Below, one piece after another: positions 33,627 through 45,515 of a DNA stretch of 64,000 nt; the first letter of the stretch is position 1, and each line of letters starts with the position of its first letter. Made by a program: the position numbers and the translations under genes. The notes below the pieces were generated by a model that searched no databases, was not told where the DNA came from, and saw only the letters and a list, made by a program, of their open reading frames with translations. The stretch is from the NCBI GenBank assembly GCA_025201805.1, contig MU619243.1:207436-271435 (forward strand), read 5' to 3'. This DNA is from Parasitella parasitica. Lineage: Eukaryota; Mucoromycota; Mucoromycetes; Mucorales; Mucoraceae.

Positions 33627-34711
33627 ATGCAAGCGGAAAAAGATCAAACAGCCAAAGACAAAACTGAATCTCAAAACCCTGGATTAAAGGATGAAACAAA
33701 GGCATTTGATTTCAAGGTATAGTATTATCTGGTAATAATCGTTGCATGATGGCCGTGCTAAAGGACGACGGATATACCGCAGAGCCTCCATTTTGGCTGG
33801 TTTGTAGGACATGCGTTGGCGGTATCAAGTAGCAGCATCTTTGCCGTTTCCAATCTGTTCTTTCATCCACTTGGGTTCTTTTACAGAGCCGCCTACATTG
33901 GCATAGTGGCTTCATATGGCATTGTGCTTTGGAATTCATACAAGGTAAACAAAGCTGATAAAGGGGGCGAGGAGGAGGAGGAGGAGGAATTGATAAAGAC
34001 TAAAATATGCTTATTCATCAGCCTTTGACCAACAATGAAATCGATTGCAAACGTGTGCTTTTGGATGAAAATACCCAGTATCTGATTGTCGCAGTCTTCT
34101 TTTTATTCTCTACCAGAATTGCAGGTATGGTTCGATGATTGTTTACTGTAACTGACATTGTTTAACCAACTGTTACACACAACCCATAGTTACGTTGGTG
34201 CCGTTTTTCATTTATTCCGTCTTCCATGTCCTGGAATTTGTCAATGCAGATCTCATCCCCAACCTTGCTCCTCACCAAGCCAAGCTCCAGTCGACCATCA
34301 ACGATATTGCCGCAAAGCACCATGATACATCAATGGCTCTTGCCGCTAAAGTTGAGGTGTGTGGTGTTATGACGCGGCTTGTGCTCGGACTTTTTGTGTA
34401 AGTGTTGTTATATATATTGTGCTTTTTTTTTTTTGCTTCAAGTTGTGCCAATGACATAATTGTGTAGCTTCCAGTCGAGCATTTTATCCGTCCTTGTTTA
34501 CACTCAATTCTTGCGAATGAGGTACTTTATGTCTGGATATACTCGTGAATTTTTGACTCAGCTAGGCACCAAGGCCGACAAAGCATTAACACCACCCACT
34601 GCACACCCCAAGATTCCTCCTGCTGTCATCAATGCATACGCTACCATCAAGGAAAAGCTGGATTTGGGATCACAGCCAGTACCCGCAACAACCGCGAAAA
34701 AGACTTTATAA
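33627..34711 (+). CDS. POM33: Pom33/Tts1/TMEM33-family ER and nuclear-pore membrane protein
   Basis: Five exons (33627-33716, 33783-33944, 34022-34124, 34190-34397, 34468-34711) give 268 residues. After a hydrophilic start come membrane segments: GHALAVSSSSIFAVSNLFF; AAYIGIVASYGIVLW; QYLIVAVFFLFSTRIAVTLV with VPFFIYSVFHVLEF; and MTRLVLGLFVFQSSILSVLV. The family's C-terminal block follows (YTQFLRMRYFMSGYTREF, then PAVINAYATIKEKL). Members shape tubular ER and help nuclear pore assembly. The second exon starts at 33783, after CCGCAG, because this acceptor alone joins exon 1 in frame to SLHFGWFVGHALAV. The more obvious TTTGTAG acceptor puts the membrane segment out of frame. Confidence 0.83.
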
Positions 34712-34790
34712 ACGGATCTTTATTCAATGTATAACGCTATTGACAATAAAATAAAAATAAGAAAAAGGAGGAGGATATATAAACAAATTG

Positions 34791-35722
34791 TTAATGGACT
34801 GATACAGGGGGTGATTGATGGAATTGAGGAGTTGGTGAAGACAAGTATGGTTGTGTTGCGCTGGTTTTGTTGACTCTTGAAATAGATGTCTTTTTGATAA
34901 TTGTCTCAGGGCTAAGGGTCGCAGTAGATACAGTGCTGGGTTGGATATGCTGCTGCTTAGATCTTTGTCGTTGAGCCTGATTACCAGCTACTGATTCCTG
35001 CCTTTTTTTGGCTGCCAAGCGGATTTGCTGTTTGATAAAACCTGTCCATATACCACTATTAGATCTTTCAGACAACATACATGTTCGAACAAGTACAAAC
35101 CGTAAAACCAGAAACAGTGGACTGGGAAAAATGCCATCAGTGCAATGACTACCGATCCCAAGGGCTCCATTACCCAAGCGCATTTGATTGCATATGCATG
35201 AAATACGATTCGAGTGGTCAAAAATGTGGCAGCAAACACATAATCCTGACGTAATTGAGATCTTACTGAGCCCAGCGCCAGTATAAATGTAGGCACCTCC
35301 AACGAACACATCATGATAAACACTGCTGTGAGTCGGTTGTGAATGCCCCAGCTTAATACCAGTAGATAGGTGATGTGGTGGATCCATCCTGTAAGCATGT
35401 CGATCTTGCTACGATAGAATACGACGCCAATTACCAAGTCCACTACGAGGAACGTCATGAAAAATGTTGTTGCAATGACTGTCCATGTTCGGTAGACGGC
35501 AATCTCGGCCAGATCTCCTCCATTGGTCAACAATGTGTAAACAAGAGGAATGGAGCACAAGCTGGTAACTGAACTACTTAATAAAGTGCATACATATGCT
35601 CTCTCTTTTTCTGTGCGTGCCAAGTTGCTCTTGTACCAAAAACTGAACCACGATCCAAATAGCACAGCTGATAGAGCGAATGTTGAGATGAACGCTGAAT
35701 CAAATATCGATGCTATAATCAT
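34791..35722 (-). CDS. TLC-domain multi-pass membrane protein (TMEM56/TLCD4-like)
   Basis: Two exons (35722-35101, 35041-34791) give 290 residues. Six or seven membrane segments fill residues 5-210. Typical TLC features are VDLVIGVVFYRSKIDMLTGW with IHHITYLLVL next, and the helix MCSLEVPTFILALGSV. TLC proteins include ceramide synthases, but this one lacks the Lag1 His-His catalytic motif apart from the single IHH. It belongs with the ER or plasma-membrane TLCD/TMEM56 proteins that influence membrane lipid composition. The C-terminal exon is a polar, Gln/Ser-rich cytosolic tail. It converges with POM33, with 79 bp between stop codons. Confidence 0.83.
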
Positions 35723-37670
35723 TTTGTTGTTGTGGAGGGTAACTGGAAAAAGAAGTAAAAAGAAGGAGCCACGTTATACGACTATATAAGCAAATCAAGA
35801 AAAAGAACGTTTCACTAATACATTATATTCCTTGGTCACGTTATTTGCTCTTTGTTTGGGATATTGAGTCTTTGTTTTGGGTGGGGATTTTGCTATACAA
35901 TCATACCGTAAAAAATATAAACAATACAGTGGACAATGCAATATTTATGTGTGCTTTAAAGGAGTACTATTTTTCCACAGCAAGTCCATTTCAAAAGTCG
36001 AATCATATGCAATGTGAGAACTCCTTGGCTCATCTGTTCTGTGCAAGTGTTATTTCATCATTGATTTGTACACGTAGAACTGCAGCCAACCAAAGGAACA
36101 ACCAGCGCCTTTGAGTCGCCATCATCGCCCCCAGGCACACAATGACAACGGAGCCACTTGATATCCCAAAGAGCAAGTATTTATTCAAACATGGAGTGGT
36201 GCATTGCAGCTTGTAAACTATGCGAAATCTATCAAACATGATTAGTAGTGTTCTACTGACACATGATTTTACAGATTCTTAATTTTCAGCAGCTTTTGGT
36301 CCCACGTAACTCGAATCAATCTTGATATTGGACAATGAAAGTTGTCCTCCGAGTTGAAACTTGCCGGTTGATGTTGAGCATGATGACAGAACTGGTGCAT
36401 GTGTCTTTCTTTAGCGCCTGTATGGATTTATTATCGTGATATGAAGGATAAGAAGGTGACAAGTTGTCAATTAGATTGTAGAGTAGTTTAGTAGCTATGC
36501 TTATACATAGCCCTCTAACCCCAATCATTATCTTGATCACCTGTCAGCTGAATATAGGAAAATTAAAACAATCACAAACAAGAGCTGAATATGATAACCA
36601 TCACTTCATTGATTGAGTATGAACACGCTAACGCTTAAATCACTTGTATTTAACCCAGTTTCTATCTATTATACATAAATACATTCACAGACATAAAAAT
36701 AACCTACAGAAAGCAGAGGTGATATATATCTATGTGATGTACTATATCTCCTCATTCCTTATCTTGAAGTTGGTAGATGATGACTTCTGCAAGCAAATCA
36801 GAGCAAAAAAAAAAGGGTTCTTGAGATGTTGCATCCCTTTGGTATTTGCTTGATGAGAATCACTTTAAACAGTATTTTTTTTTTTTCGTCTGAAGGTCTG
36901 CAGAGATGAGCCAACTAAAATCGATCAATAAAATATCTGTTGGCCCTTCGAGTTCATGGCTCATCATTGTATTTTCATCAACAGACATTCATATACAACA
37001 CCATTCTCATCACAAACCAATTGCTTTTTTGTTTTGTTTTTGGAAACAACTACAACGCCCTTGGTCCAGCTATACATATCTGTTATTATTACCTGACTTG
37101 CTGTAGTAAACTCTGCGACACTATGACTTGGGCTGCGCGTGCCATGTCCACGAAAGTATCTGGTATTTCCATGCTAGTTTCCTCCAGCAAGGATGTATGG
37201 TTGCTTGAACCGCATGCGACATCAATGATAGACTTGGTGTCTTTTGATTCGAGCGTTACCGTGAATCATATATTCTTGGCAATATCATGTGAGTTTGCAA
37301 TCAGCTATAAAAAATTTAGGATCATTTTGGCTCGGTATCCTGATTGATTATGAAAGGGACGCATATTAATGTCATAAACCTCGATGAACAGCTATCACAT
37401 ATACCACCACCGGAATGATCTCACATTCCAGAAATCATAGCATATGGTACAAGAGAAAAAGAAAGAGGAACTGAAAACATTCAAAACGTCATTATCGATT
37501 TTGCCTGATTGGATTTGCTAGCAATAACAATACATAAATCGTAGATAGAACATTTTTTATGTTAACAGCAAATAGCAAAATGACTTGCGATCCCAAGTTT
37601 ACAGCTTACCTGTTGCCAATACTTTTAAGCCTTATGTAGGCAAACATAGCACTATGCAACAGAGTTTATT
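35723..37670. other. Intergenic, no gene recognised
   Basis: About 1.95 kb between the TLC gene start and the 3' end of the mitochondrial TyrRS gene. The longest open frame (135 codons, 36940-37347, plus strand) has no domain or plausible codon pattern. At 37100-37330 the minus strand has protein-like patches broken by stops, perhaps an old element. Nothing here could be firmly named. Confidence 0.45.
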
Positions 37671-39327
37671 TTAAACCAAGTGGATCAAGTAGTAGGACGA
37701 TTTTCCAACTCTTAAAACACATATTTTCCCATCTATCAAATCAGTCTCTTGGATAGTCTGTTTGACGTTTGTAACGCGGCTATTGTTTAGATAAAATCCA
37801 CCAGCTTTGATTTTCTTTTGGGCATCAGCTAAATATATAGAATCAGTAAATAAAACTTTACATTAACATTTTAAATCCACCTCTTCCTTACACTTGGACT
37901 TTACAGCATTTGTAAGAGATGCAATTTTATCTAAACCTGAGCCAATGACCTCAGATCTTTCTATTTGAATGAATCGACTTGCGTCAGATTTGAATGCTTC
38001 AATTATATGATCTCCAGATAAGGTGCTTAAATCATCTCCAAATAAGACTTTGGTCGCAGTGATTGCCTTGCGTAATCCATCTGCTCCATGCACAAGCTCA
38101 GTTGTCTCATTTGCAAGAGTGGTTTGAGCATATCTTTGTTCTGGCGACTTTTGATGCTGTTTCATGATATCAGAGACCTGCTCTTTTGTTAAAAATGTAA
38201 ACATCTCCAAGTATTTCCCAACATCGACGTCTGTTGTTTTCATCAAAAACTACGAGAGTACATTCAGATATCAATGGAGCACACTGCTTCGTGTGGCAGG
38301 CATTACCTGATAAAAATTAAAGACACTTGTCATGGACTCATCCAGCCAAACCGCATTACCAGCTGATTTTCCAAATTTCTCGCCAGTTGAAGTAAGCAAC
38401 AATGGAATTGTTATTCCAAAGGCCCTTGAATCCATGCTATCTTTTGTTTCCTCTTGCTCGCTTGATCTTTTTCTAGAGATCATGTCGATGCCCGCTGTAA
38501 TATTCCCCCATTGATCACTTCCACCCAGCTTTCATCAATTATCCGTTTAGTCAAGCCGTCTATACTTTGCTCAGTGTCATTTACCTGAATCCTACAACCG
38601 TGGTTCTTGTAAAGATACCAGAAATCATATGCTTGCAAAAGTTGGTACGAAAACTCTGTAAAGCTAATACCCTGTGTGGTATCCATTCTTGATTTGACGC
38701 TTTCTTTTGCCAACATGGTATTGACTCTAGCAAATCTTCCAACAGAACTCAAAAAATCAATGGCTGTCATTGAGCTGAACCAGCTGTAATTGTTCAAGAC
38801 TTTGGGTGTCATGTAATCAGTTTTGTTGAATCCACGTCTCTCTGCATAAGCTGCTCCATTTTTAAAAAATCGATGGATTTGGTTTTGGATACCGGCAACA
38901 TTAACCTCAAGAGTTTCCGGCGATAAAGGTACACGTTCAGACTTGCGACCAGATGGGTCGCCAATGCTTCCAGTAGCTCCTCCAACAAGAGCAATTGTTT
39001 GATGGCCCCGTACATGAAAGTGTAATAATCCCATCAGAGTTACAAGGTTACCTAAATGAAGGCTTTTGGCTGTAGGGTCCACACCACAATAAATGGCTGT
39101 TGGAGAGTTGGTTTTTTCAATTACTTCAGAGCTATGTAGTATCAGTATCATGCAAAAACTGGCATACTATGTATTTATTGCGTTGGTTCGTTTTACCTAG
39201 TAACATTAGAGACAAGACCACGGTGAGTCATGTCTGTAATAACATTGGAATAAGTGCTTAGAAATGCTCTATTGATTTTGAAAGCAGAAATTCGTACTGA
39301 ATTTCTGGCACTCTTTATTATGAACAT
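37671..39327 (-). CDS. MSY1: Mitochondrial tyrosyl-tRNA synthetase
   Basis: Five exons (39327-39197, 39131-38585, 38528-38307, 38249-37868, 37828-37671) give 479 residues. It is a class I synthetase of the bacterial-type TyrRS group. The start at 39327 gives a basic, Ser-rich presequence; in-frame ATGs at 39366 and 39393 would lengthen it. Visible features are the Tyr/ATP pocket with YCGVDPTAKSLHLGN (HIGH-like HLGN at about 69-72); the block LVGGATGSIGDPSGR; QGISFTEFSYQLLQAYD; LGGSDQWGNITAGID; the KMSKS-like KFGKS at about 277-281; and a C-terminal S4-like RNA-binding part with GGFYLNNSRV. The fourth intron uses GTTAATG rather than the nearer GTGGAT, which restores the family's KS-A-IKAGG block in frame. 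Confidence 0.93.
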
Positions 39328-40623
39328 GATGGAAGAAGCACTCCCCCTGGCACCTTTGAATGCCATTAAACAATTGCTTTTTAGTGACTGCAAACGTCAA
39401 AGTAAACATTGTTGTAAAATGTATTCGGTAAAAGCATGCCCGAAGTTGAGCGTTATCACACATTGCCAATAGAAAGGTAAAGCATTCATTCACTCAGCAA
39501 ACGATAATACAATTTTTTTCTTCAAATGCAATTATCGTTACTAAAAAATTTCTAGGTGAAATTTTCTATGCAAAGGACATGGAGGACCAATTCCACAGTA
39601 TTTATCTTGTTAGTCTACCAATGCAATGCATTATATGGCACATGTAACATATATGCTTTAAATAGACCGAAAACAAATTCACAAGTCATACTATTAACTG
39701 ATAACATACTTTTACAATGCGTGATGCTTTCGAACCAAGCCCATTTGACGATGAATGGCTTCTCTCTGCATTAAGCAGACGGGGACTTGCATATTTGACA
39801 CTTTCAGCATTTTCTTCTGCTCTGATCAATGCTGCACAACAGCACCATAGAAAATTAAGTTCTACTAAAACCATTACATTTCTCTTTTCCTAATTACTGC
39901 ACAAAAAGAAAAGAAAAAACTGCTCCAATATGGGCCATAACTCTATCGAAGAGGATTTAATTCTTTTATTGCATACTAGAAATACGCGAGAAGCTATTAA
40001 AAGACAATAAGGATGTATTATGATCGTTTGGTTTAAGTGAGAATGCCGTTCACATCTTCAGCAATCTTATCCTATTGTTGTATTTGTTCGCCGTTGTTGG
40101 AATCATAAACATAGGTTAACGAGATACGAAAACTTTATGGCACTTTATCTAAGGTCGAAATTGAATCTGCCATTGATACTCTTTACAACTACATGATTCA
40201 TTTAAATCAATAATTGAGAAAACTGATTCCCTGTAACAATCTACTTGATAGTGTAGGATTTATAGTTATAAAGCAAGAGCTACACATCTTAGACCTGATT
40301 GTGCCTTAACCTTTATCCTGGTGAACAGATCTGTGTTACAGGATTAACCTTCTTGATTTGAAACTCGAAGTCTTTATTCTTTCAAGCGTATAAGATCAAG
40401 GGGCTAAAGCCAACGTGTGTGGGTAAATCAGGGATTTACCCCCACATGCTCCAAATAGTAAAACCCTAGTTACAGTCGCACATTTATGACGTTAGCACAT
40501 AATGTTGGTTTATTAAATACATCTGATACTGTAACTCTTTGGTAGATTCATTTTACTGACTTATTTTGATAAAAAACCCTTTATTTGAAGCGTCTTATCA
40601 TTTTTTACACTTTTACAAAAACA
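39328..40623. other. Intergenic region upstream of the gag-like frame
   Basis: 1.3 kb, AT-rich. A 58-codon frame at 39717-39893 (MRDAFEPSPFDDEWLLSALS...) looks faintly protein-like but stands alone. A perfect 9-bp inverted repeat with a 3-nt loop (GGGTAAATC-AGG-GATTTACCC) lies at about 40424-40444. I looked for long terminal repeats framing the gag-like gene and did not see any by eye. Confidence 0.4.
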
Positions 40624-42462
40624 ATGGATTCCCAACAAAATAACAAGACTGAAACCTCCGCTGCTATAGCAGCATGCGCTGCTGGCTCACGCCATGCTAC
40701 TCCCCGCCAAAGCAACTCGCTTGCATCTGGTAACCGTTCGCGTCGTTCATCCGACATGAATGTGGATTCTGACACCCAAATGTCTGAGAGACAGGAAGGT
40801 CGTCCTAGCTCCGTATCGAGCATTTCTGCTGCTTCACGTGAAGCTGAACTCGATGAGAATATCGAGAGGGAATTGAGCGATGACGCTCTTCCTGCTGACA
40901 CGCGCTCTGTAATGAGTGATAGTGAGTCGGATCTCTTGTTGGATCAAGAGATGGGCCCTCTAGACGAGGAGCACCGACGCCGTCAATTTTACCGAGATCT
41001 TATGGTATTGAAAGACGATCTCTATAAAGCATCGCATTTAGCTATGATAAGCCCTGATAATGAGGCGTATGCTAATCGTGCAAACGTCTTAAAAAAGCAT
41101 TTTGAGATAATCAAGTCGAACTACAATGTGTTGTTTGCAGACTTGCTCAAGAAGGCAGTTCCTCCTCCGTCTCTCACGACAGGACAGGCCTTGATTGTGC
41201 CCACTGATACCCCTTTGTTGCAGTGGAAGAAGGGTGAGATTGTGGATAGTAATAAGCGCATCTTTACTACTATGGACGAGTGTTTGTCCAGATTCAGGGA
41301 TGTTGTTGAGCGATGTGGCCTAGACATCGACTCCAACTGGCAGAGGATTATTAAGCCTCAAATGCCAGCCAACATGGCCGCTTGGACTCGTGCATTGGTC
41401 AAGGAATCTCCCCAGATGAATTGGTCAGATTTCACAGACAAGTTGAAAGAGAAGTTCAGCATGTCTTTAGAGGCTCAGAAGCGCGATGCTCAAATGAAGC
41501 TTAAGCAATTGAAGTTGAGAAAGAGCAAGAACCTTGAAGCTTATATCAAAAGGTTCAATACTCTCAAGGATAGAGCTGGTGTCAAGGATCAAGAGACCTT
41601 GATTGACCATTTGCTCCGTGGTCTAAATGCAGACATGTACAGTGCCTTGTTTCTGCATATGAATCAGCTAGCCGACCTCAAAAATCGTACACTGGATTAT
41701 GCAATCTCACATTTGCGTGTTATCTACAACCTGTTGGTAAGGGACACTTTCTACCGAGAGCAATTGCGAAGAAAGGAGAAGATGTTACAACAAAAGGTAA
41801 CTCGGACCGTCCGTGAAGTCATACGTAACCAGCATGACCGCTGTGGTAATACTTCCAAAAAGCAGCATGCTTCCTCTTACACTGGTAGTGGGGGTAACAC
41901 TAAGCCGTATGCTCATCCCTATACTTCCAAGAGTATTGGCAAGAAGCCAACTCGCCGTGCTGGACAGCACCATGGTAAGCAACGCCATGACTATGATAAG
42001 AGTAGTGGCGATACTCCTGAATGCTTTGCCTGCGGTTTCACACCATTCACTTATGCTCATAAAGCTGTGTGTAAGGAAAACTCAGACAACATGAAGCCGA
42101 AACAGAAGCAGCATCAGAAGAAGGGTAGTACATCTAAGAGGATTGTTGCCAGACCACCACCTCGAGCTAGCAGCATTGAGGGTAATGCTGATAGTAATAA
42201 TTTCTCGTTCTCGTCAGATAAGAGTAATCAAGCCTTTGTTGTGGCTACAACTGCCACCAAGAGCAAGAAAGCGAGAAAAGACATCAATGACATGAATCTT
42301 GATCGTAAGCATCTTAATAGTGATTATTTTAGGCGGATACCTAGTAATAATATGAACACTAATCGTCTTCTTTATCTGCCTGTTACTATAGAATCCCAGA
42401 AAGGTGATAAGGTCAACACTTGGTTCTTGCTGGACACTGGATGCGACTGGTTGATTCTATGA
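40624..42462 (+). CDS. Gag-protease polyprotein of a Ty3-like retroelement, without polymerase
   Basis: A single uninterrupted frame of 612 residues from the ATG at 40624 (ACAATGG context); an earlier in-frame ATG at 40585 adds 13 residues. The N-terminus is Ser/Ala-rich. A retrotransposon capsid (Retrotrans_gag type) region spans about 215-370 (WTRALVKESPQMNWSDFTDK; AYIKRFNTLKDRAG; LIDHLLRGLN). A variant zinc knuckle has C467-C470-H479-C483, with spacing 2-8-3 rather than the usual 2-4-4. The frame ends right after a retropepsin active-site motif (FLLDTG, D604) and a few more residues. No reverse transcriptase, RNase H or integrase follows. It is either a truncated or non-autonomous element, or a captured gag gene. 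The lack of stops over 1.8 kb suggests it is young or kept. Confidence 0.85.
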   Translation: MDSQQNNKTETSAAIAACAAGSRHATPRQSNSLASGNRSRRSSDMNVDSDTQMSERQEGRPSSVSSISAASREAELDENIERELSDDALPADTRSVMSDSESDLLLDQEMGPLDEEHRRRQFYRDLMVLKDDLYKASHLAMISPDNEAYANRANVLKKHFEIIKSNYNVLFADLLKKAVPPPSLTTGQALIVPTDTPLLQWKKGEIVDSNKRIFTTMDECLSRFRDVVERCGLDIDSNWQRIIKPQMPANMAAWTRALVKESPQMNWSDFTDKLKEKFSMSLEAQKRDAQMKLKQLKLRKSKNLEAYIKRFNTLKDRAGVKDQETLIDHLLRGLNADMYSALFLHMNQLADLKNRTLDYAISHLRVIYNLLVRDTFYREQLRRKEKMLQQKVTRTVREVIRNQHDRCGNTSKKQHASSYTGSGGNTKPYAHPYTSKSIGKKPTRRAGQHHGKQRHDYDKSSGDTPECFACGFTPFTYAHKAVCKENSDNMKPKQKQHQKKGSTSKRIVARPPPRASSIEGNADSNNFSFSSDKSNQAFVVATTATKSKKARKDINDMNLDRKHLNSDYFRRIPSNNMNTNRLLYLPVTIESQKGDKVNTWFLLDTGCDWLIL

Positions 42463-44413
42463 GTCTAAATGTAATAAAAATGGCAGAATATTAGTGTAGT
42501 TGATAGGAAAGGGTAAACAGAGGAAGAGCTTAAGATTAATTATGGCTCCCTTACGCCTATCCTTACGCCTATCCTTATGCCTATCCTTATGCCTATCCTT
42601 ATGCCTATCCTTATGCCTATCCTTATGCCTATCCTTATGCCTATCCTTATGCCTATCCTTATGCCTATCCTTGTGAAAAATTGTAGCAGTAGTTTAAGAC
42701 TGAAAAGTTGATAGGTCTGAAAAAGGAAGCTCTTCATTGAAATTCCCAAAATGTCCATTCTTTTAAATACTGATAATAAAATGCAAGCCAGCAACTACAC
42801 GATGAAAATTACCTATTCTTCAAGTATTTACCATGTTGTTGTATCATATGATCTGCAAGATGGTTGAGCTCTTCGTGGTACGTTCAACAGCAGTTGCAAG
42901 CATACGCGGTTGTGTAATTAATCTATAAACCCGATTTAGTCTACTTGACAAGATTTGACAAAAATAATATGAACCCATTTACAAAGCGTTCACTTTGGTC
43001 TTTTGGAATGAAAGAAACTCTATCAAAAAATATAAGTTTTATTAAGAGCTGGACTCGCATTCCGTTTCATAATACTCACTTGGGTGTATTATAGAACCGG
43101 GATGCAGCTTCACCAAAATTCAAATCTGTATTGTAAAGCGTTTAGAGTTTCACGGCAATTTATTAACGAGCTCAAAAGGTTTACCTTCTATATCCATATA
43201 ATGGCGCCTTAAATTACCTGCGTTCAGATACAATTTCTTACATACATGGCAAGCATGTTTAAAGTAAATGTGCTGCTTTGGCATGGTTGGGCAAAGATGT
43301 TATAGATCAGCGTAAACTGAGCTATTGCGTGAAAAGAATCTCCAGGAATATTCTACAAAAGATCACAATCATCAAGACCAGGCTAGTACGGATTTAAGAA
43401 TACGCAATCCAATATCAAGAACAAATAGAAGCAACTCCAACACTCTTCAAATCTGCCATTGCTTCTCTCTTTCCCAATCTTTGCTGCCAAGTCGTCCTTA
43501 ATAAATAATCCACTATAATTTAGGCTCGTACATATAATCATTTATCCTTGGAAAACTAATATAAAAAGATAGTTTTCAAAAGAAATCTTGAGGATATTCA
43601 TCTAAAAAATAAATAATAGTTTTAAAAAAGTATTTTTTTATATACTTTTTTTACTACTAATTTAACAGTAGATAACGGAAAGAGCTAAGAAAATATTTTA
43701 TCAAACACAATAGATACAGGTATTGATCAAGGCAAAAGTTGTTGGCCAAATGGCTTGAGACGTGTGAATTATGGTGAAAATTTATGTGCACTTTATGTAA
43801 TCATAGTAGGTTCCAATTGAAGTTCAAAGGGTGTTCGATTTGCGAGCGGACGCACTGTATTAGGCAAAAAGGGGAGGGGGGAGGGGATAAAAGCATCTCC
43901 AACGGAAATGATAAACTGAGCCATTTGAAGCACCCGCAAATTTTCGTCTGCTTTTTTGGAAGTGATGATGATGTTCTTGATCCTGTTTCTCTAATTGATA
44001 TGGTATTGGTGCCACGTGCTCTTTTGATGGCCAAAAACACAAACTCGACTTTGACAGTTGCAAAATATGAAAATTTGAGGTGTGGTAGAGTGTCTTTTTA
44101 TAGGGTCAACTTGATTCATGGGCAGCGGAATAGCGGTTTTTTCTGATTCCATTTTTGTGCAGTTGTCCTCTTTTTTTTTTTACTTGTACTGGAATCCGTA
44201 GCCTTGATAAACATCTCAGTGAATTGTCTAATATGGATAGAGACTACACAAATCATAAACCCACTCGAAGATCAAACGATGTCAAATTATTATAATGACA
44301 GTTATCTGATCTACCTATCTCCATAAATTATCATATCGCACGTGATAAACCAAAACGTTTAAATAGCACGGGCTTATTATTCGAGTCCCATGTTTTTCTA
44401 GAAGACAATACAT
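42463..44413. other. Intergenic, minisatellite and no further gene
   Basis: After the gag-like frame and the minisatellite (42549-42668) comes about 1.7 kb of AT-rich DNA. Open frames at 43784-44146 (plus) and 43801-44040 (minus) overlap and show no known motif. A G-rich stretch lies at about 43871-43887. The last 100 bases before 44414 should be the GET2 promoter. Confidence 0.45.
42549..42668. repeat. 12-bp minisatellite, ten copies
   Basis: Ten tandem copies of CCTTAYGCCTAT. The first two carry C at the variable position (a CpG) and the other eight carry T. The copies are otherwise identical by eye. They lie 87 bp after the gag-pro stop codon. Read on the minus strand the array encodes repeated Arg-Ile-Gly-Ile, but no start or gene context supports expression. 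Confidence 0.95.
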
Positions 44414-45486
44414 ATGGGTGACATTGCTGAACAAGAAAAACTCGAAAGGCGCCGTGCCAGAAGACAGCAAAAAATCTTGGCTTCTGCACAGAGCAGACTT
44501 AGTAAAATCACAAATAGTCAGGCAGGTACGTTAATGTTGAGGTAGACGTGTGTTTACCTTTGGATGTGAATGTTTTCGACAAGCAACCAACTAATTTCCA
44601 AGCGAAAAAGCACTTCGAGAGACATTTTCACCATCGCCGTCGCCTTCGCCATCGACATCTACATCAACTCTTAATTCCACCACTGAAAGAAACACAATTG
44701 CAGAACACTACCCATCTCCCTCAGATCCGCGTCGCCAAAAATACGAGGAGCGTTTAATGTCTAACCCGCCTTCGCCTTCGCCTTCGACTTCTACCATTAA
44801 GCGACAACAGCAACACCGTCCCGCTGTCCAAAGAGTTATTGAGGAAGAACAGGCCAACACGTTGAATGAAAATGGATTCCTCGGCGGTAAAATACCTCAA
44901 CTGCTGCTAGTCAACATGTTGCGTAAAACAAGCCCAGAACCAAGAAGGTCGTTGCATCCTGCCAACAAGTATTGGAATTTACTGCATTTCATTTCGATGG
45001 TGTGGTTAGGTATATTGGCCATTTATGAAGAAGCCAAGGTTCATGGATTGAATCAAGTTCCAAAATTGATACAAAACCCATCACTAAACGATTCTAGTGT
45101 GACGGAAACAGTTCATTTTGTAAGTTGTCTCATGAAGGCATATGGTAATCGCTAGTATTGACAAAGTGATTTGCTTGTGATAGCCTGTCTTTTGGTACTT
45201 TGTTGTATTGGAAATAACTTTACATTTCGGCAGAAATATGTATCATCCAGTAAGTTCCACTTCCACAGCATCGTTCCGCCCCCGATTGACACCTATCGTA
45301 TAGCATATCAAAACCCCTGAAGAATCGTCATTTCTCAGTGTCGCAATGCAACTACCGCAACAACTGCAGCATCCTGCTTATTTAGTTCAAAAATATGGTG
45401 TAATGACTAATCGAATATTTCGGGATTTATGTATTGTCATTTTTGTAATAGGGTTTACAAGCTTGTGTTTGAGAATTTGTATATAA
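44414..45486 (+). CDS. GET2: Get2/CAML-like subunit of the tail-anchored-protein insertase
   Basis: Four exons (44414-44525, 44611-45119, 45184-45249, 45304-45486) give 289 residues. The N-terminus has the Get3-docking motif in its usual place (LERRRARRQQKILASAQSRL), followed by a Ser/Pro/Thr-rich linker. Three membrane segments follow: YWNLLHFISMVWLGILAIY, PVFWYFVVLEITLHF and LCIVIFVIGFTSLCLRI. Get2 sits in the ER membrane with Get1 and receives tail-anchored proteins from the Get3 ATPase. The exon 1-2 junction (GCAG|CACTTCGAG) was picked for frame. Between the second and third helices lies a loop with many Gln and Pro. It converges with the SRP receptor gene, with 29 bp between stop codons. 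Confidence 0.87.
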
Positions 45487-45515
45487 AGTGGTAAAATAAA
45501 AGGAAGGATGTATTT

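Noticed and set aside
36940-37347. 135-codon plus-strand frame
   Set aside because: It starts in T-rich low-complexity DNA, has no domain and no conserved pattern; the minus strand there is broken by stops.
42549-42668. CRISPR-like array
   Set aside because: The units are contiguous 12-mers without spacers in a eukaryotic genome; it is a minisatellite.
43784-44146. 120-codon plus-strand frame, Cys-containing N-terminus
   Set aside because: It overlaps two comparable frames on the other strand, has no motif, no splice partners and a run-on composition typical of intergenic DNA.
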